A stretch of DNA of 64,000 nucleotides from JAIBJN01 sp963842305. GTDB lineage: Bacteria > Actinomycetota > Thermoleophilia > Gaiellales > Gaiellaceae. The position numbers and the translations under genes are program-made. A model generated the notes under the pieces. That model was not told the DNA's origin and did not search any database. It saw only the letters and a list, made by a program, of their open reading frames with translations. Below, piece by piece: positions 56,802 through 64,000 of this stretch. The stretch lies in contig CAWJFW010000003.1 of the NCBI GenBank assembly GCA_963842305.1, positions 186,001 to 250,000 on the forward strand, written 5' to 3'. How positions within the stretch are numbered: the stretch's first letter is position 1; every line of letters begins with the position of its first letter.

Positions 56802-57503
56802 GTGAAGCGTCAACGCACCGCCGACCCGTACCGGGACCTGGACGTCATCGACTCGCGAGCGCCGCGCTTCAACCAGGCAACCGTCGGCGTGCTCGCGCTC
56901 GTCGCCGTGCTCACCGGCTGGTGGCTGATCCTCGGGCTGCTGGCCGCGCAGCTCGCCATCGGCCTCACCCTCGGCCGGCGGTTCTGCCTGCCGTGCCTCG
57001 CGTATTTCGAGCTGGTGCAGCCCGGCTTTGGAGAAGGGCCCGTCGAGGACTCTCGGCCACCGCGGTTCGCCAACATGATCGGAGTCGTCGTCCTGTCGGG
57101 GGCAACCGTCGCCTACGTGCTCGGAGCCGGGCTCGCCGGCGTCGTGCTCGGCCTGCTCGTCACCGTGCTCGCCCTCCTCGCCGCGACAACGGGCCTCTGC
57201 GCGGGCTGCGAGGCCTACCGCCTTGGCGCGCACCTCCGAGGAATCCGGTCGCACCGGCTCGACCGGGTCGAGCTCCGAGACTTCGGCCTGGCACCGGACG
57301 GAGAAGTGGTCGTCCAGTTCACGCACCCGCTCTGCAGCGACTGCGTGAGCCTCGCCCGACGTCTCCAGGCGGAGGGTCGCGACGTGGTCATGGTCGACGT
57401 GTCCAGGCGGCCCGAGCTCGCGCGCAAGTACGGAGTGGCCCTGGTCCCGACCGCCGTCCAGATCAGCTCGACGGGGGCTGTTCTGGCCCGCCTGGCGGGA
57501 TGA
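56802..57503 (+). CDS. DUF4395 membrane protein with C-terminal thioredoxin-like domain
   Basis: A 233-residue protein. Residues 1-145 are a DUF4395 membrane region with helices GVLALVAVLTGWWLILGLLA and GVVVLSGATVAYVLGAGLAG, and cysteine pairs CLPC (about residue 63) and CAGC (about 132). The last 80 residues form a thioredoxin-like fold with CSDC (about residue 178) in FTHPLCSDC. Three CxxC motifs suggest thiol-disulphide or electron transfer across the membrane. GTG 56802 is fixed by the leaderless -10 box. The end overlaps a convergent gene by 41 bp. Confidence 0.75.
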   Translation: MKRQRTADPYRDLDVIDSRAPRFNQATVGVLALVAVLTGWWLILGLLAAQLAIGLTLGRRFCLPCLAYFELVQPGFGEGPVEDSRPPRFANMIGVVVLSGATVAYVLGAGLAGVVLGLLVTVLALLAATTGLCAGCEAYRLGAHLRGIRSHRLDRVELRDFGLAPDGEVVVQFTHPLCSDCVSLARRLQAEGRDVVMVDVSRRPELARKYGVALVPTAVQISSTGAVLARLAG

Positions 57504-57780
57504 TCGGAAGCCCCGAGGCCACGACCCGCCGGCCGCCCGCCTCGTAGACGACGTCGACCGAGTCGTTCTTCCGGTAGGTCCCGGCCACGCCGAAGAACAT
57601 GCTGGCCCAACGCAGGGGGCCGAGGCGGCCCTCGCGCGCGAGCGGCTTCGAGAAGCGGAGGACGCCGCCGTAGGCGGTGAAGTCCGCTCCCGGCTTCTGG
57701 AGCACGCCGTTGACGAAGACCTCGTACGGCTCGCGCACGTCCGCCGGCAGCCGAACGATCCAGCCTTCGTCGGCGGCCAT
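57463..57780 (-). CDS. Conserved hypothetical protein
   Basis: A 105-residue protein with beta-strand character: EGWIVRLPADVREPYEVFVN, ADFTAYGGVLRFSKPLAREG and KNDSVDVVYEAGGRRVVASG. ATG 57780 is preferred over a longer start because a TAGTCT -10 box lies 7 nt upstream. No signal peptide or catalytic motif is seen. It resembles small conserved proteins of high-GC actinobacteria, but I recognise no function. Its 3' end overlaps the DUF4395 gene on the opposite strand. Confidence 0.65.
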   Translation of the reverse strand: MAADEGWIVRLPADVREPYEVFVNGVLQKPGADFTAYGGVLRFSKPLAREGRLGPLRWASMFFGVAGTYRKNDSVDVVYEAGGRRVVASGLPIIPPGGPEQPPSS

Positions 57781-57787
57781 GCCGGGA

Positions 57788-57793
57788 AGACTA
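57788..57793 (-). promoter_or_regulatory. -10 box, leaderless promoter of the 105-residue protein
   Basis: TAGTCT on the minus strand, 7 nt before ATG 57780. Confidence 0.5.
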
Positions 57794-57794
57794 G

Positions 57795-57918
57795 CCCCCT
57801 CGACAAGGGGGCCTTGGGGGAAACAGGGTTCCCCCAAGCGATCTCTCCCCTCGGCGCGCGAAAACCTCTCCCAGCTTCCGGCGATGCCGATGCGAGGACC
57901 TCTTTGCCGCTAAAGAGG
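57795..57918. repeat. Three hairpins upstream of the oxidase genes
   Basis: CCCCCT/AGGGGG at 57795-57811, CTTGGGGGAA/TTCCCCCAAG at 57813-57838 (10-bp perfect stem), and CCTCTTT/AAAGAGG at 57899-57918. They lie between the divergent hypothetical gene and coxB. No T-runs follow, so they are not classical terminators. Confidence 0.55.
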
Positions 57919-57951
57919 GGTACCTCGCTTGCCCTTACTGAACCACATATC

Positions 57952-57981
57952 GGGTGAATTGCAACTCACCCAAACGGGTGA
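57952..57981. promoter_or_regulatory. Alternating GGGTGA/TCACCC/GGGTGA half-sites
   Basis: GGGTGA at 57952, TCACCC at 57966 and GGGTGA at 57976 form two overlapping palindromes with spacers of 8 and 4 nt. They sit about 35-65 bp upstream of the -10 box of coxB and may be an operator for a redox or metal regulator. Confidence 0.4.
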
Positions 57982-58016
57982 CATTCGTCGCGAAGCCAGG
58001 CTTCTGCCGAGCGGAA

Positions 58017-58022
58017 TAGAAT
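58017..58022 (+). promoter_or_regulatory. -10 box of the oxidase operon
   Basis: TAGAAT, 11 nt before ATG 58034; this predicts a leader of only a few bases. Confidence 0.4.
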
Positions 58023-58033
58023 CGCACCGGCCT

Positions 58034-59077
58034 ATGCGGAGGAGCCCGCCGCCCGCCGTCGTCGTCGCCGCGCTCGCGGTGCTCGCGCTCGGCGTCGCGC
58101 CGGTCGCTCTGGGACAGGACGCGGGCAACGGAGGCGTCGGCCCTCCGAACTCGGCGACCCCGAGCGGCGAGGCGATCAACCAGCTCTACTGGTTCGTCTT
58201 CGCCATCTGCGCCGTCGTCTTCGTCGCAGTCGAGAGCGCGCTCGTCCTCTTCATCATCCGCTTTCGCCGCCGGGGGTCGACCGGCGACGAGGTCGAGGGC
58301 CCGCAGATCCACGGAAACACGCGGCTCGAGATCATCTGGACGCTGATCCCGGCCGTCATCCTCGTCGGAATCGCCGTCGTCGTCCTCGCCCGCACGTCGG
58401 CGGTCGAGGCGAGCGGCGAGCGCTCCAACGAGCTCGTGATCGAGGTCGAGGGCCACCAGTTCTACTGGCAATACGTCTATCCGGACGGCCAGATCGCCAT
58501 CGACCACCTCGTACTGCCGGTCGACCAGCCCGTCCGGCTCGTGCTCGTGTCGCATGACGTGAACCACAGCTGGTGGGTCCCCGAGCTCACTGGAAAGCGC
58601 GACGCCATCGTGGGCCGAACCAACGAGCTGCGCTTCACGCCGACGCAGGAGGGCGTCTACGAGGGCCGCTGCGCCGAGCTCTGCGGGATCCTGCACACCG
58701 TCATGCCGACCACGGTCGAGGTTGTCTCGCAGGCTGACTTTCAGAGCGATCTGCAGCGCCTGACCGGCCAGGACCAGCCCGGGGCGGCCCAGCTCTCCCT
58801 CGGCCGCGAGTCCTGGGACCGGGTCTGCGCCAAGTGCCATGGGCTCGCCGGCGAAGGCGACATCGGACCGCCTATCGCCCAGAGCACCGTCCTGGCCGAC
58901 CCTGTCGCCCTGACCGAGCTGCTCCACGCAGGTCAGGACACGTCGGACAACGAGAGCTACATGCCGCCCGTCGGCCGCGGTTGGCCCGAGTTCCAGGTCC
59001 GGGCCCTGGTCGAATACATCAAGTCGAACCCGCGGCTGGCTCCTCCGACGCAGCCGGATCAGGGCGGTCAGGGGTAG
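58034..59077 (+). CDS. ctaC: Cytochrome c oxidase subunit II with fused cytochrome c domain (caa3 type)
   Basis: A 347-residue subunit II. It has a signal peptide (VVVAALAVLALGVAPVALGQ) and two membrane helices (YWFVFAICAVVFVAVESALV and the next, IIWTLIPAVILVGIAVVVL). The CuA domain motif is GRCAELCGILHTVM, with both cysteines, the histidine and the methionine. A C-terminal cytochrome c domain follows, with CAKCH (about residue 275) and a YMPP methionine near residue 315. It takes electrons from cytochrome c or directly from the bc complex. ATG 58034 gives a proper signal peptide; the frame is open further upstream but codes for unlike sequence. Confidence 0.93.
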   Translation: MRRSPPPAVVVAALAVLALGVAPVALGQDAGNGGVGPPNSATPSGEAINQLYWFVFAICAVVFVAVESALVLFIIRFRRRGSTGDEVEGPQIHGNTRLEIIWTLIPAVILVGIAVVVLARTSAVEASGERSNELVIEVEGHQFYWQYVYPDGQIAIDHLVLPVDQPVRLVLVSHDVNHSWWVPELTGKRDAIVGRTNELRFTPTQEGVYEGRCAELCGILHTVMPTTVEVVSQADFQSDLQRLTGQDQPGAAQLSLGRESWDRVCAKCHGLAGEGDIGPPIAQSTVLADPVALTELLHAGQDTSDNESYMPPVGRGWPEFQVRALVEYIKSNPRLAPPTQPDQGGQG

Positions 59078-60705
59078 TGGCCGTCCGCACGGAGACAGTA
59101 AGCCCGACCTGGCGCGACGGCCGCGTCACGAGCTGGCTGACGACACTCGATCACAAGCGGATCGGGATCCTCTACATCGTCACCGCGTTCTTCTTCTTCT
59201 TCGCCGCCGGCGTGATGGCGCTCCTGATGCGGACCCAACTGGCGCAGGCGAACTCGGACTTCATCACCCAGAACTCCTACAACCAGCTGTTCACGGTGCA
59301 CGGGACGATGATGATCTTCCTCTTCGTCGTCCCAATCCTCGCAGGCTTCGGCAATTACCTCGTGCCGCTGATGATCGGCGCGAGGGACATGGCGTTCCCG
59401 CGGCTCAACGCACTCTCGTACTGGCTCTTCCTCCTCGGCGGCCTCATCATCCTTTCGAGCTTCTTCACGAACGGCGGCGCGGCAAGCTCGGGCTGGACCG
59501 CGTACACGCCCCTCTCGACGGCCGAGTTCAGCCCCGGGTCGGGCCAGGACCTCTGGATCCTGGGGCTCCACCTGACCTCGCTGTCCTCCCTCGCCGGGGC
59601 GATCAACTTCATCGTCACGATCCACAACATGCGCACGCCGGGGATGACCTGGATGCGCATCCCGCTCTTCGTCTGGTCGATCGAAGCCTTCGCGGTGCTG
59701 CTCGTGCTCGTCCTGCCGACGATCTCGGCGGCGGTGACGCTCCTCTTGCTCGACCGCCAGGCGGATACGACGTTCTTCACCGGCGACAACGGAGCGCTGC
59801 TCTGGCAGCACATGTTCTGGTTCTTCGGCCACCCCGAGGTCTACATCATGGTGCTGCCCGCCATGGGGATGCTCTCGGAGATCATCCCGGTCTTCTCGCG
59901 GAAGCCGATCTTCGGCTACAAGGCGATCGCGTTCTCGACGATCGGCATCGCGTTCGCGAGCATGCTCGTCTGGGCGCACCACATGTTCACGGTCGGACTT
60001 TCGGTCCCGCTCCAGGCGTGGTTCATGATCGCGTCCTTCTCCGTGGCGGTGCCGACAGCGATCAAGATCTTCAACTGGTTGGCGACGCTCTGGAGGGGCC
60101 ATCTCTGGTTCCGGGCGCCCCTCTACTTCAGTCTCGGCTTCATCGCCCTCTTCACGATGGGCGGGCTCTCGGGGATCCTGCTGGCCGCCTACCCGGTCGA
60201 CTACCAGGCGCAGGATTCCTACTACGTCGTCGCGCACCTCCACTACGTCCTCTTCGGCGGCACCGTCTTCGGGATCTTCGCCGGGACCTACTACTGGTTC
60301 CCCAAGATCACGGGCCGAATGTACGACGAGCGCCTCGCTCGGATCCACTTCTGGCTCATTTTCATCGGCTTCAACGCCGCCTTTCTCCCGCAGCACATGC
60401 TCGGGTTGATGGGGATGCCGAGGCGGGTCTACACGTACGATCGTGTAGGGCTCTTCGAGTGGTACAACCTCATCTCGACGCTCGGTGCGTTCCTCATGGG
60501 CATCTCCATCCTCATCTTCGTCTGGAACGCGACCAAAAGCTGGCGCAGCGGCCCGCGGGTCGGAAACGACCCGTGGACTGGAGACACGCTCGAGTGGTAC
60601 GCGACCTCGCCGCCGCCGGCCTACAACTTCGAGACGGTGCCCTACGTGTCGAGCCCGCGCCCGCTCCGCGACCTGCGGCTCAAGCTGAGGGAGCTCCGGC
60701 CATGA
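59077..60705 (+). CDS. ctaD: Cytochrome c oxidase subunit I
   Basis: A 542-residue heme-copper oxidase core with 12 or more helices. Ligand motifs: VHGTMMIFLFVVP (heme a low-spin His), WFFGHPEVYIMVLPAMG (CuB His and the crosslinked Tyr), WAHHMFTVGL (two CuB His), and VVAHLHYVLFGG (heme a3 and heme a His). This places it in the A-type oxidases. GTG 59077 shares its G with the stop codon of ctaC. The ctaB gene overlaps the end by 4 bp. No subunit III gene is seen in the window. Confidence 0.95.
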   Translation: MAVRTETVSPTWRDGRVTSWLTTLDHKRIGILYIVTAFFFFFAAGVMALLMRTQLAQANSDFITQNSYNQLFTVHGTMMIFLFVVPILAGFGNYLVPLMIGARDMAFPRLNALSYWLFLLGGLIILSSFFTNGGAASSGWTAYTPLSTAEFSPGSGQDLWILGLHLTSLSSLAGAINFIVTIHNMRTPGMTWMRIPLFVWSIEAFAVLLVLVLPTISAAVTLLLLDRQADTTFFTGDNGALLWQHMFWFFGHPEVYIMVLPAMGMLSEIIPVFSRKPIFGYKAIAFSTIGIAFASMLVWAHHMFTVGLSVPLQAWFMIASFSVAVPTAIKIFNWLATLWRGHLWFRAPLYFSLGFIALFTMGGLSGILLAAYPVDYQAQDSYYVVAHLHYVLFGGTVFGIFAGTYYWFPKITGRMYDERLARIHFWLIFIGFNAAFLPQHMLGLMGMPRRVYTYDRVGLFEWYNLISTLGAFLMGISILIFVWNATKSWRSGPRVGNDPWTGDTLEWYATSPPPAYNFETVPYVSSPRPLRDLRLKLRELRP

Positions 60706-61910
60706 CAACGCCCCAGCCCGGGCCCTGGCTCCGCCTGACTGCGATCGCGAGCACCGTCGGCGTGGCAGTGGTCGTCGCGACCGGGTCGTGGGGCCTCGCG
60801 CACGACGTCGCTGCGAACGTGGCGCTCGCCCTGCTCGCGGCGACGGCGCTCGGGGCCCGCCTCGCGCATCCTGATCGGCCCGAGCTGCTGCGGTCTGCTG
60901 CCGTGTCGTTCCTCCTCTTTGCCGCCGCCGGGGCCGCGGCACTCGCGGGGGCGCCGAGCTGGCTCCACATCACCTTGGGAAGCGCTGCGTTGGCCGCGGC
61001 CGCGGTCTGTACCGCGATCGCCTTCCGCGGAGGAGCCCCGGTGCCGCGCGCGACCTGGCGCGACTACCTGACGCTGACGAAGCCACGGATCATGGTGCTC
61101 CTCCTGATCACGGGCGCCGGCGGGCTCGCCGTTGGCGCCGGCGGGCTGCCGCCGGCCGGGCTCACCCTGGCGACGCTCGGCGGCCTCGCGCTCGCCTGCG
61201 GCGGCGCGAGTGCCTTGAACCACGTGCTCGACCGCGACATCGACACTGCCATGGCGCGCACGGCCATGCGGCCGGTGGCCTCGGGCCGAATTCCGCCGGA
61301 GCGGGCGCTCGAGTTCGGCCTTGCTCTCTCCGCACTCTCCTATGTCGTCCTGTCGAGCTTCGTCAACGTCCTCGCAGCCCTCCTCGCGCTCGCCGGGAAC
61401 CTCTTCTATGTGCTCGTCTACACGCGCTGGCTCAAGCGCTCGACGCCGCAGAACATCGTCATCGGCGGCGCCGCGGGCGCCGTGCCCCCGCTTGTGGGCT
61501 ACTCCGCCGCGACCGGCAACCTCACGCTCGTCGCGCTGGCATTGTTCCTGATCGTCTTCTTCTGGACACCGCCGCACTTCTGGGCGCTTGCGCTCCTGAT
61601 CAAGCGGGACTACGCGGCTGCGGGAATCCCGATGCTGCCCGTCGTGCGGGGCGAGCGCCAGACGGCCCGCTCCATCGTCATCTATTCGTTCGTGCTCGTC
61701 GGCGTGACGCTTCTGCCGGCACTCGGACGAACCCTCGGACCGCTGTACCTCGTCAGCGCCGCGGTGCTCGGGCTCGTGTTCGTCGCTCTTGCGCTGGCGC
61801 TCCAGCACCGGACGACTCCCGTGCGCGCCCGGCGGCTCTTCAGCTACTCGCTCGCATACCTCGCGTTGCTCTTCGTGGCAATGGCGATCGACCCGGTGCT
61901 GGTCGGCTAG
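60702..61910 (+). CDS. ctaB: Protoheme IX farnesyltransferase with N-terminal membrane extension
   Basis: A 402-residue UbiA-type prenyltransferase that makes heme O for the oxidase. The first 115 residues are extra, with about four helices (for example GVAVVVATGSWGLAHDVAAN). They resemble part of a CtaA-type membrane region, but lack clear heme-ligand histidines. The enzyme proper starts WRDYLTLTKPRIMVLLLIT. It has the prenyl-phosphate motif NHVLDRDIDTAMARTAMRPV (NxxxDxxxD) and YTRWLKRSTPQNIVIGG. ATG 60702 overlaps ctaD (ATGA). Usual CtaB is about 300 residues. Confidence 0.9.
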   Translation: MTTPQPGPWLRLTAIASTVGVAVVVATGSWGLAHDVAANVALALLAATALGARLAHPDRPELLRSAAVSFLLFAAAGAAALAGAPSWLHITLGSAALAAAAVCTAIAFRGGAPVPRATWRDYLTLTKPRIMVLLLITGAGGLAVGAGGLPPAGLTLATLGGLALACGGASALNHVLDRDIDTAMARTAMRPVASGRIPPERALEFGLALSALSYVVLSSFVNVLAALLALAGNLFYVLVYTRWLKRSTPQNIVIGGAAGAVPPLVGYSAATGNLTLVALALFLIVFFWTPPHFWALALLIKRDYAAAGIPMLPVVRGERQTARSIVIYSFVLVGVTLLPALGRTLGPLYLVSAAVLGLVFVALALALQHRTTPVRARRLFSYSLAYLALLFVAMAIDPVLVG

Positions 61911-61918
61911 GAGTCGAG

Positions 61919-62035
61919 GTGGATCCGGAGCTGAGCCGTCGGAACATTCGCCTGGGGCTCCTGCTCTTCGGGATCGCCCTGGTCCTCGCTGCGGGCTCGG
62001 TTGCCATCGCGGTCATCTACGACTCGGTTGCCTGA
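61919..62035 (+). CDS. Small 38-residue membrane protein
   Basis: GTG 61919 opens a 38-codon frame, VDPELSRRNIRLGLLLFG followed by a hydrophobic stretch (IALVLAAGSVAIAVIY) and ending at 62035. It is a short positively charged N-terminus plus one transmembrane helix, placed 8 bp after ctaB, with GAGTCGAGG as weak ribosome site. The frame overlaps the TTG start of the amidase by 8 bp. Small one-helix subunits are common in cytochrome oxidase gene clusters; that this is one is inference. Confidence 0.55.
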   Translation: MDPELSRRNIRLGLLLFGIALVLAAGSVAIAVIYDSVA

Positions 62036-63143
62036 CCCGTTCAGGGCGTTTCTGGCGGTTCCCGAGGAGCCGCCGAACGGAACTCGGCTCGCGGTCAAGG
62101 ATCTGATCGACACCGCCGCGCTCGCGACGACGTACGGCTCTGCGGTCTTCCGCGACCACGTGCCCGAGCGGTCCGCGAGCTCCGTGACGCGGCTCGAAGG
62201 GGCCGGCTACGGCGTCGTCGGGAAGACGAACCTGCACGAGTTCGCCTACGGGATCACCTCGGACAACCCGCATTTTGGGGCGGTCGTGAATCCCCTCGAC
62301 CCGACGCGCATCCCCGGGGGATCGAGCGGCGGGAACGGCGCCGCCCTGGCGGCCGGCCTCTGCGAGGTGGCGCTCGGAACCGACAGCGCCGGGTCGATAC
62401 GGCTCCCGGCGGCCTGCTGCGGTGTGGTCGGATTCAAGCCGACACACGGGCTCGTACCGACCGACGGCGTCTTCCCGCTCGCGCCCAGCTTCGACACGGT
62501 GGGGCCGATGGCACGGACGGTGGAGGACTGCGCGACCTTGCTCGCCGCGCTCGGGCTCGGGCTCGTGAACGGGAACGGGGCACGGGACATCCGCGCAGGG
62601 CTTGCATGGACGGAACACGGCGACCCGCTGGTCCGCGCGCGCGTCGAGGAAGCCGCAGCTCTCCTGCCGGGAGTGGAGCCCGTCGCCTTCCCGCTTCCAG
62701 GCGACATGAACCCGGCGTTTCAGGTGGAGGCAGCTGCGGTGCACCGCGACCTCTTCGCCCGCCACGCGGATCTGTACGGAGAGAACGTGCGCCGGAAGCT
62801 CGAGGCGGCGTTCTCGGTCTCCGAGGAGGACGTCGCGACGTCCGTCGCCGAGCGGGATGCCTACCGGGATCGGGCGCTCGAAGCGTTCGAGGGCTTCGAC
62901 GTCCTCCTCACACCGACCATGCCGATGGTCGCCCCGCCCGTCGGCCCGGGAGACCTCGTGCTCCGCGAGCGGATGATCCAGCTCACGAGGCCGTTCAACG
63001 CTACGGGCTGGCCGGCGCTCGCCCTCCCCTGCGGTGGAGCGGAGCACGGCTTGCCGGCGTCGATCCAGGTCGTGGGACGACCGGGCGAGGACGCGCTTGT
63101 GCTCGCCGTCGGCCGGACACTCGAAGCGGCCCTAGCCCGGTAG
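62028..63143 (+). CDS. Amidase (amidase signature family)
   Basis: A 371-residue amidase-signature enzyme. The catalytic Lys is in RLAVKDLIDTAALATTYG (about residue 24). The cis-Ser is in PGGSSGGNGAALAAGL (about residue 95). The nucleophile Ser is in GTDSAGSIRLPAACCG (about residue 118). All three members of the Ser-cisSer-Lys triad are present. It hydrolyses amides such as carboxamides or acts in related aminolysis; it is shorter than GatA. TTG 62028 overlaps the small membrane ORF. It ends overlapping the convergent pgl gene by 12 bp. The link to the oxidase genes is positional only. Confidence 0.88.
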   Translation: MPDPFRAFLAVPEEPPNGTRLAVKDLIDTAALATTYGSAVFRDHVPERSASSVTRLEGAGYGVVGKTNLHEFAYGITSDNPHFGAVVNPLDPTRIPGGSSGGNGAALAAGLCEVALGTDSAGSIRLPAACCGVVGFKPTHGLVPTDGVFPLAPSFDTVGPMARTVEDCATLLAALGLGLVNGNGARDIRAGLAWTEHGDPLVRARVEEAAALLPGVEPVAFPLPGDMNPAFQVEAAAVHRDLFARHADLYGENVRRKLEAAFSVSEEDVATSVAERDAYRDRALEAFEGFDVLLTPTMPMVAPPVGPGDLVLRERMIQLTRPFNATGWPALALPCGGAEHGLPASIQVVGRPGEDALVLAVGRTLEAALAR

Positions 63144-63758
63144 CGCGGCGGCCTTGTCCGCGAGCACGACAGTCTCGGCGGCGTCCACCCGCGCGGCGGG
63201 GAGCGTCTCGTCGCCGGCCAGCACGCGCGCGAGGATCTCCCGCTTCTCCTCCCCGGAGACGAGGAAGGCGACGAGCGGCTGGGAGTTCAAGTAGGGGAGG
63301 GAGAAGCTGATCCGCGGATGGTAGGGAGGGCGCCCTGGCTCCGGGACGTAGACGAGCGGGCCCGGATCGTTGAGCTCCTCCTCGTGGCCGGGGAAGAGCG
63401 ATGCCGTGTGCCCGTCGGGGCCGAGGCCGAGCAGGACGAGGTCGAAGCGCTCCGGCAGCTCCTGCTCCAGCGAGCGCAATGGATGGATCTGCTCTTCGGG
63501 AATGGGGACGCGCGAGAGGAGCTCCTCGCGGGCGAGGTTTTCGTTGGAGTTCGGGTCGTCGGCCGGCACTGCGCGCTCGTCGCTCCACCAGACGTGCCAC
63601 GACGACCAGTCGAGCGGAAGCTCGGCGAGATGCGCATAGACGGGGCCCGGAGCCGAGCCGGCCGTGAGCGCGATCCGAAACGGCGAGCGCCCTTCCGCGC
63701 GTTCCGTGATCCACTCGGCGCCGGTCCGAGCGAGGTCGTCTACGACGAGAAGCTCCGT
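63132..63758 (-). CDS. pgl: 6-phosphogluconolactonase (DevB/SOL type)
   Basis: A protein of about 208 residues from the oxidative pentose phosphate pathway. It hydrolyses 6-phosphogluconolactone. Motifs: IALTAGSAPGPVYAHL (about residue 30), HVWWSDERAVPADDPNSN (about residue 58), and LLGLGPDGHTASLFPG (about residue 105), all typical of the family. No ATG, GTG or TTG exists in frame upstream of the conserved region. ACG 63758 has a GAGGAGG ribosome site 4 nt before it and is the best start I see; a one-base error turning ATG into ACG would look the same. It overlaps the end of opcA. Confidence 0.85.
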   Translation of the reverse strand, partial: TELLVVDDLARTGAEWITERAEGRSPFRIALTAGSAPGPVYAHLAELPLDWSSWHVWWSDERAVPADDPNSNENLAREELLSRVPIPEEQIHPLRSLEQELPERFDLVLLGLGPDGHTASLFPGHEEELNDPGPLVYVPEPGRPPYHPRISFSLPYLNSQPLVAFLVSGEEKREILARVLAGDETLPAARVDAAETVVLADKAAALPG

Positions 63759-64000
63759 ACGGCCTCCTCGAAGATCCTGTCGCGACTGTAGAGCTCGAGC
63801 TGGTCGGAGAGAAGGTCGCTGGACGTGCCGACAATGGCCCGGAGCGGGTGGCAGTCGAGCCCGTTGACCTCGACCAGCTCGATCTCGCCCGCGGGCTCCA
63901 GCCGCAGCTCGACCTTCCGCTGGAGCCGCGAGGCAAGCCAGGCGCGGAGAAGCTCCGCCTCGATCTTCGGCCCCGCGACGCGCATCACCGACGCATCCGC
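63740..64000 (-). CDS. opcA: OpcA, glucose-6-phosphate dehydrogenase assembly protein, C-terminal part
   Basis: The last 86 residues of OpcA, cut off by the window end. The visible part (KIEAELLRAWLASRLQRKVE, then EIELVEVNGLDCHPLRAIVG and DQLELYSRDRIFEEAVRSF) matches the C-terminal end of the actinobacterial OpcA family, which helps glucose-6-phosphate dehydrogenase assemble. Its stop at 63740-63742 lies inside the 5' part of pgl. The order zwf-opcA-pgl is usual in actinobacteria, so zwf should lie beyond the window on this strand. Confidence 0.8.
   Translation of the reverse strand, partial: ADASVMRVAGPKIEAELLRAWLASRLQRKVELRLEPAGEIELVEVNGLDCHPLRAIVGTSSDLLSDQLELYSRDRIFEEAVRSFSS

Noticed and set aside
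57795..57918. Hairpins upstream of ctaC as intrinsic terminators
   Set aside because: The stems are good but none is followed by a run of T on either strand.
59068..60942. A 624-codon minus-strand open frame
   Set aside because: Antisense to cytochrome oxidase subunit I; composition of acidic and arginine repeats without a fold.
1..64000. CRISPR arrays, rRNA genes, prophage or IS transposase genes
   Set aside because: I looked for regularly spaced repeats, rRNA signatures and transposase/integrase motifs and saw none. The repeats found are tRNA copies, short palindromes and one tandem pair.

Overview
The window is about 64 kb of very GC-rich, gene-dense DNA. I read it as a chromosomal contig from an actinobacterium, most likely of the Thermoleophilia (Gaiellales/Solirubrobacterales) type. 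This rests on gene content (OpcA next to 6-phosphogluconolactonase, a cytochrome-c-fused oxidase subunit II, a BTAD/SARP-cyclase-AAA regulator, many acyl-CoA enzymes) and on gene architecture: many GTG/TTG starts, 4-bp ATGA/GTGA overlaps, and a TANNNT -10 box 6-9 nt upstream of many start codons, which is the mark of leaderless transcripts. No marker gene fixes the taxonomy.

Layout. 1-5186: a dipeptide/oligopeptide ABC transporter (two permeases, two ATPases; two of the four genes frameshifted) and a YtcJ-like amidohydrolase. 5190-9626: an AAA ATPase with a palindromic operator candidate, a Rieske ferredoxin overlapping an amidohydrolase, a serine beta-lactamase-like hydrolase, and a 128-bp element with inverted ends lying between two stop codons. 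9624-26263: an amine/betaine catabolism block. It holds a CocE-type hydrolase, two paralogous trimethylamine-dehydrogenase-like flavoproteins, a ThDP enzyme with an aminotransferase, a complete polyamine-type ABC transporter (potDBCA), a class III aminotransferase, a Rieske oxygenase of the quaternary-amine type and an enoyl-CoA hydratase. 26260-34332: acyl-CoA metabolism (two SDRs, thioesterase, two acyl-CoA dehydrogenases, a fused ADP-forming acyl-CoA synthetase) with a MOSC protein and a D-2-hydroxyacid dehydrogenase. 34407-41800: a sarcosine-oxidase-like flavoprotein, a frameshifted histidine phosphatase, a TPP riboswitch controlling a frameshifted CytX-type permease, a PfkB kinase, PhzF, a GNAT enzyme and an ABC-2 exporter.

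41978-45125 is the most unusual stretch. An intact tRNA-Arg(CCT) is followed by three partial copies of its own 3' half. Each copy closes a 0.7-1.4 kb segment with one main plus-strand gene: a cyclase/formamidase-family hydrolase, a zinc-finger nucleotidyl cyclase, and a small secreted protein. It looks like serial integration at a tRNA gene that left single-gene cassettes. No integrase is present in the window.

45186-53920 holds two lipoproteins, an agmatinase overlapping a PfkB kinase, an APC permease and a 1268-residue SARP-type regulator with a degenerate cyclase domain. 53917-64000 is core energy metabolism: 2-oxoglutarate dehydrogenase E1, a DUF4395-thioredoxin protein, caa3-type oxidase subunits II and I, CtaB, a 38-residue membrane peptide, an amidase, 6-phosphogluconolactonase and the end of opcA.

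Five genes carry single-base frameshifts, four of them at short homopolymers. This fits residual sequencing or assembly error better than gene decay.
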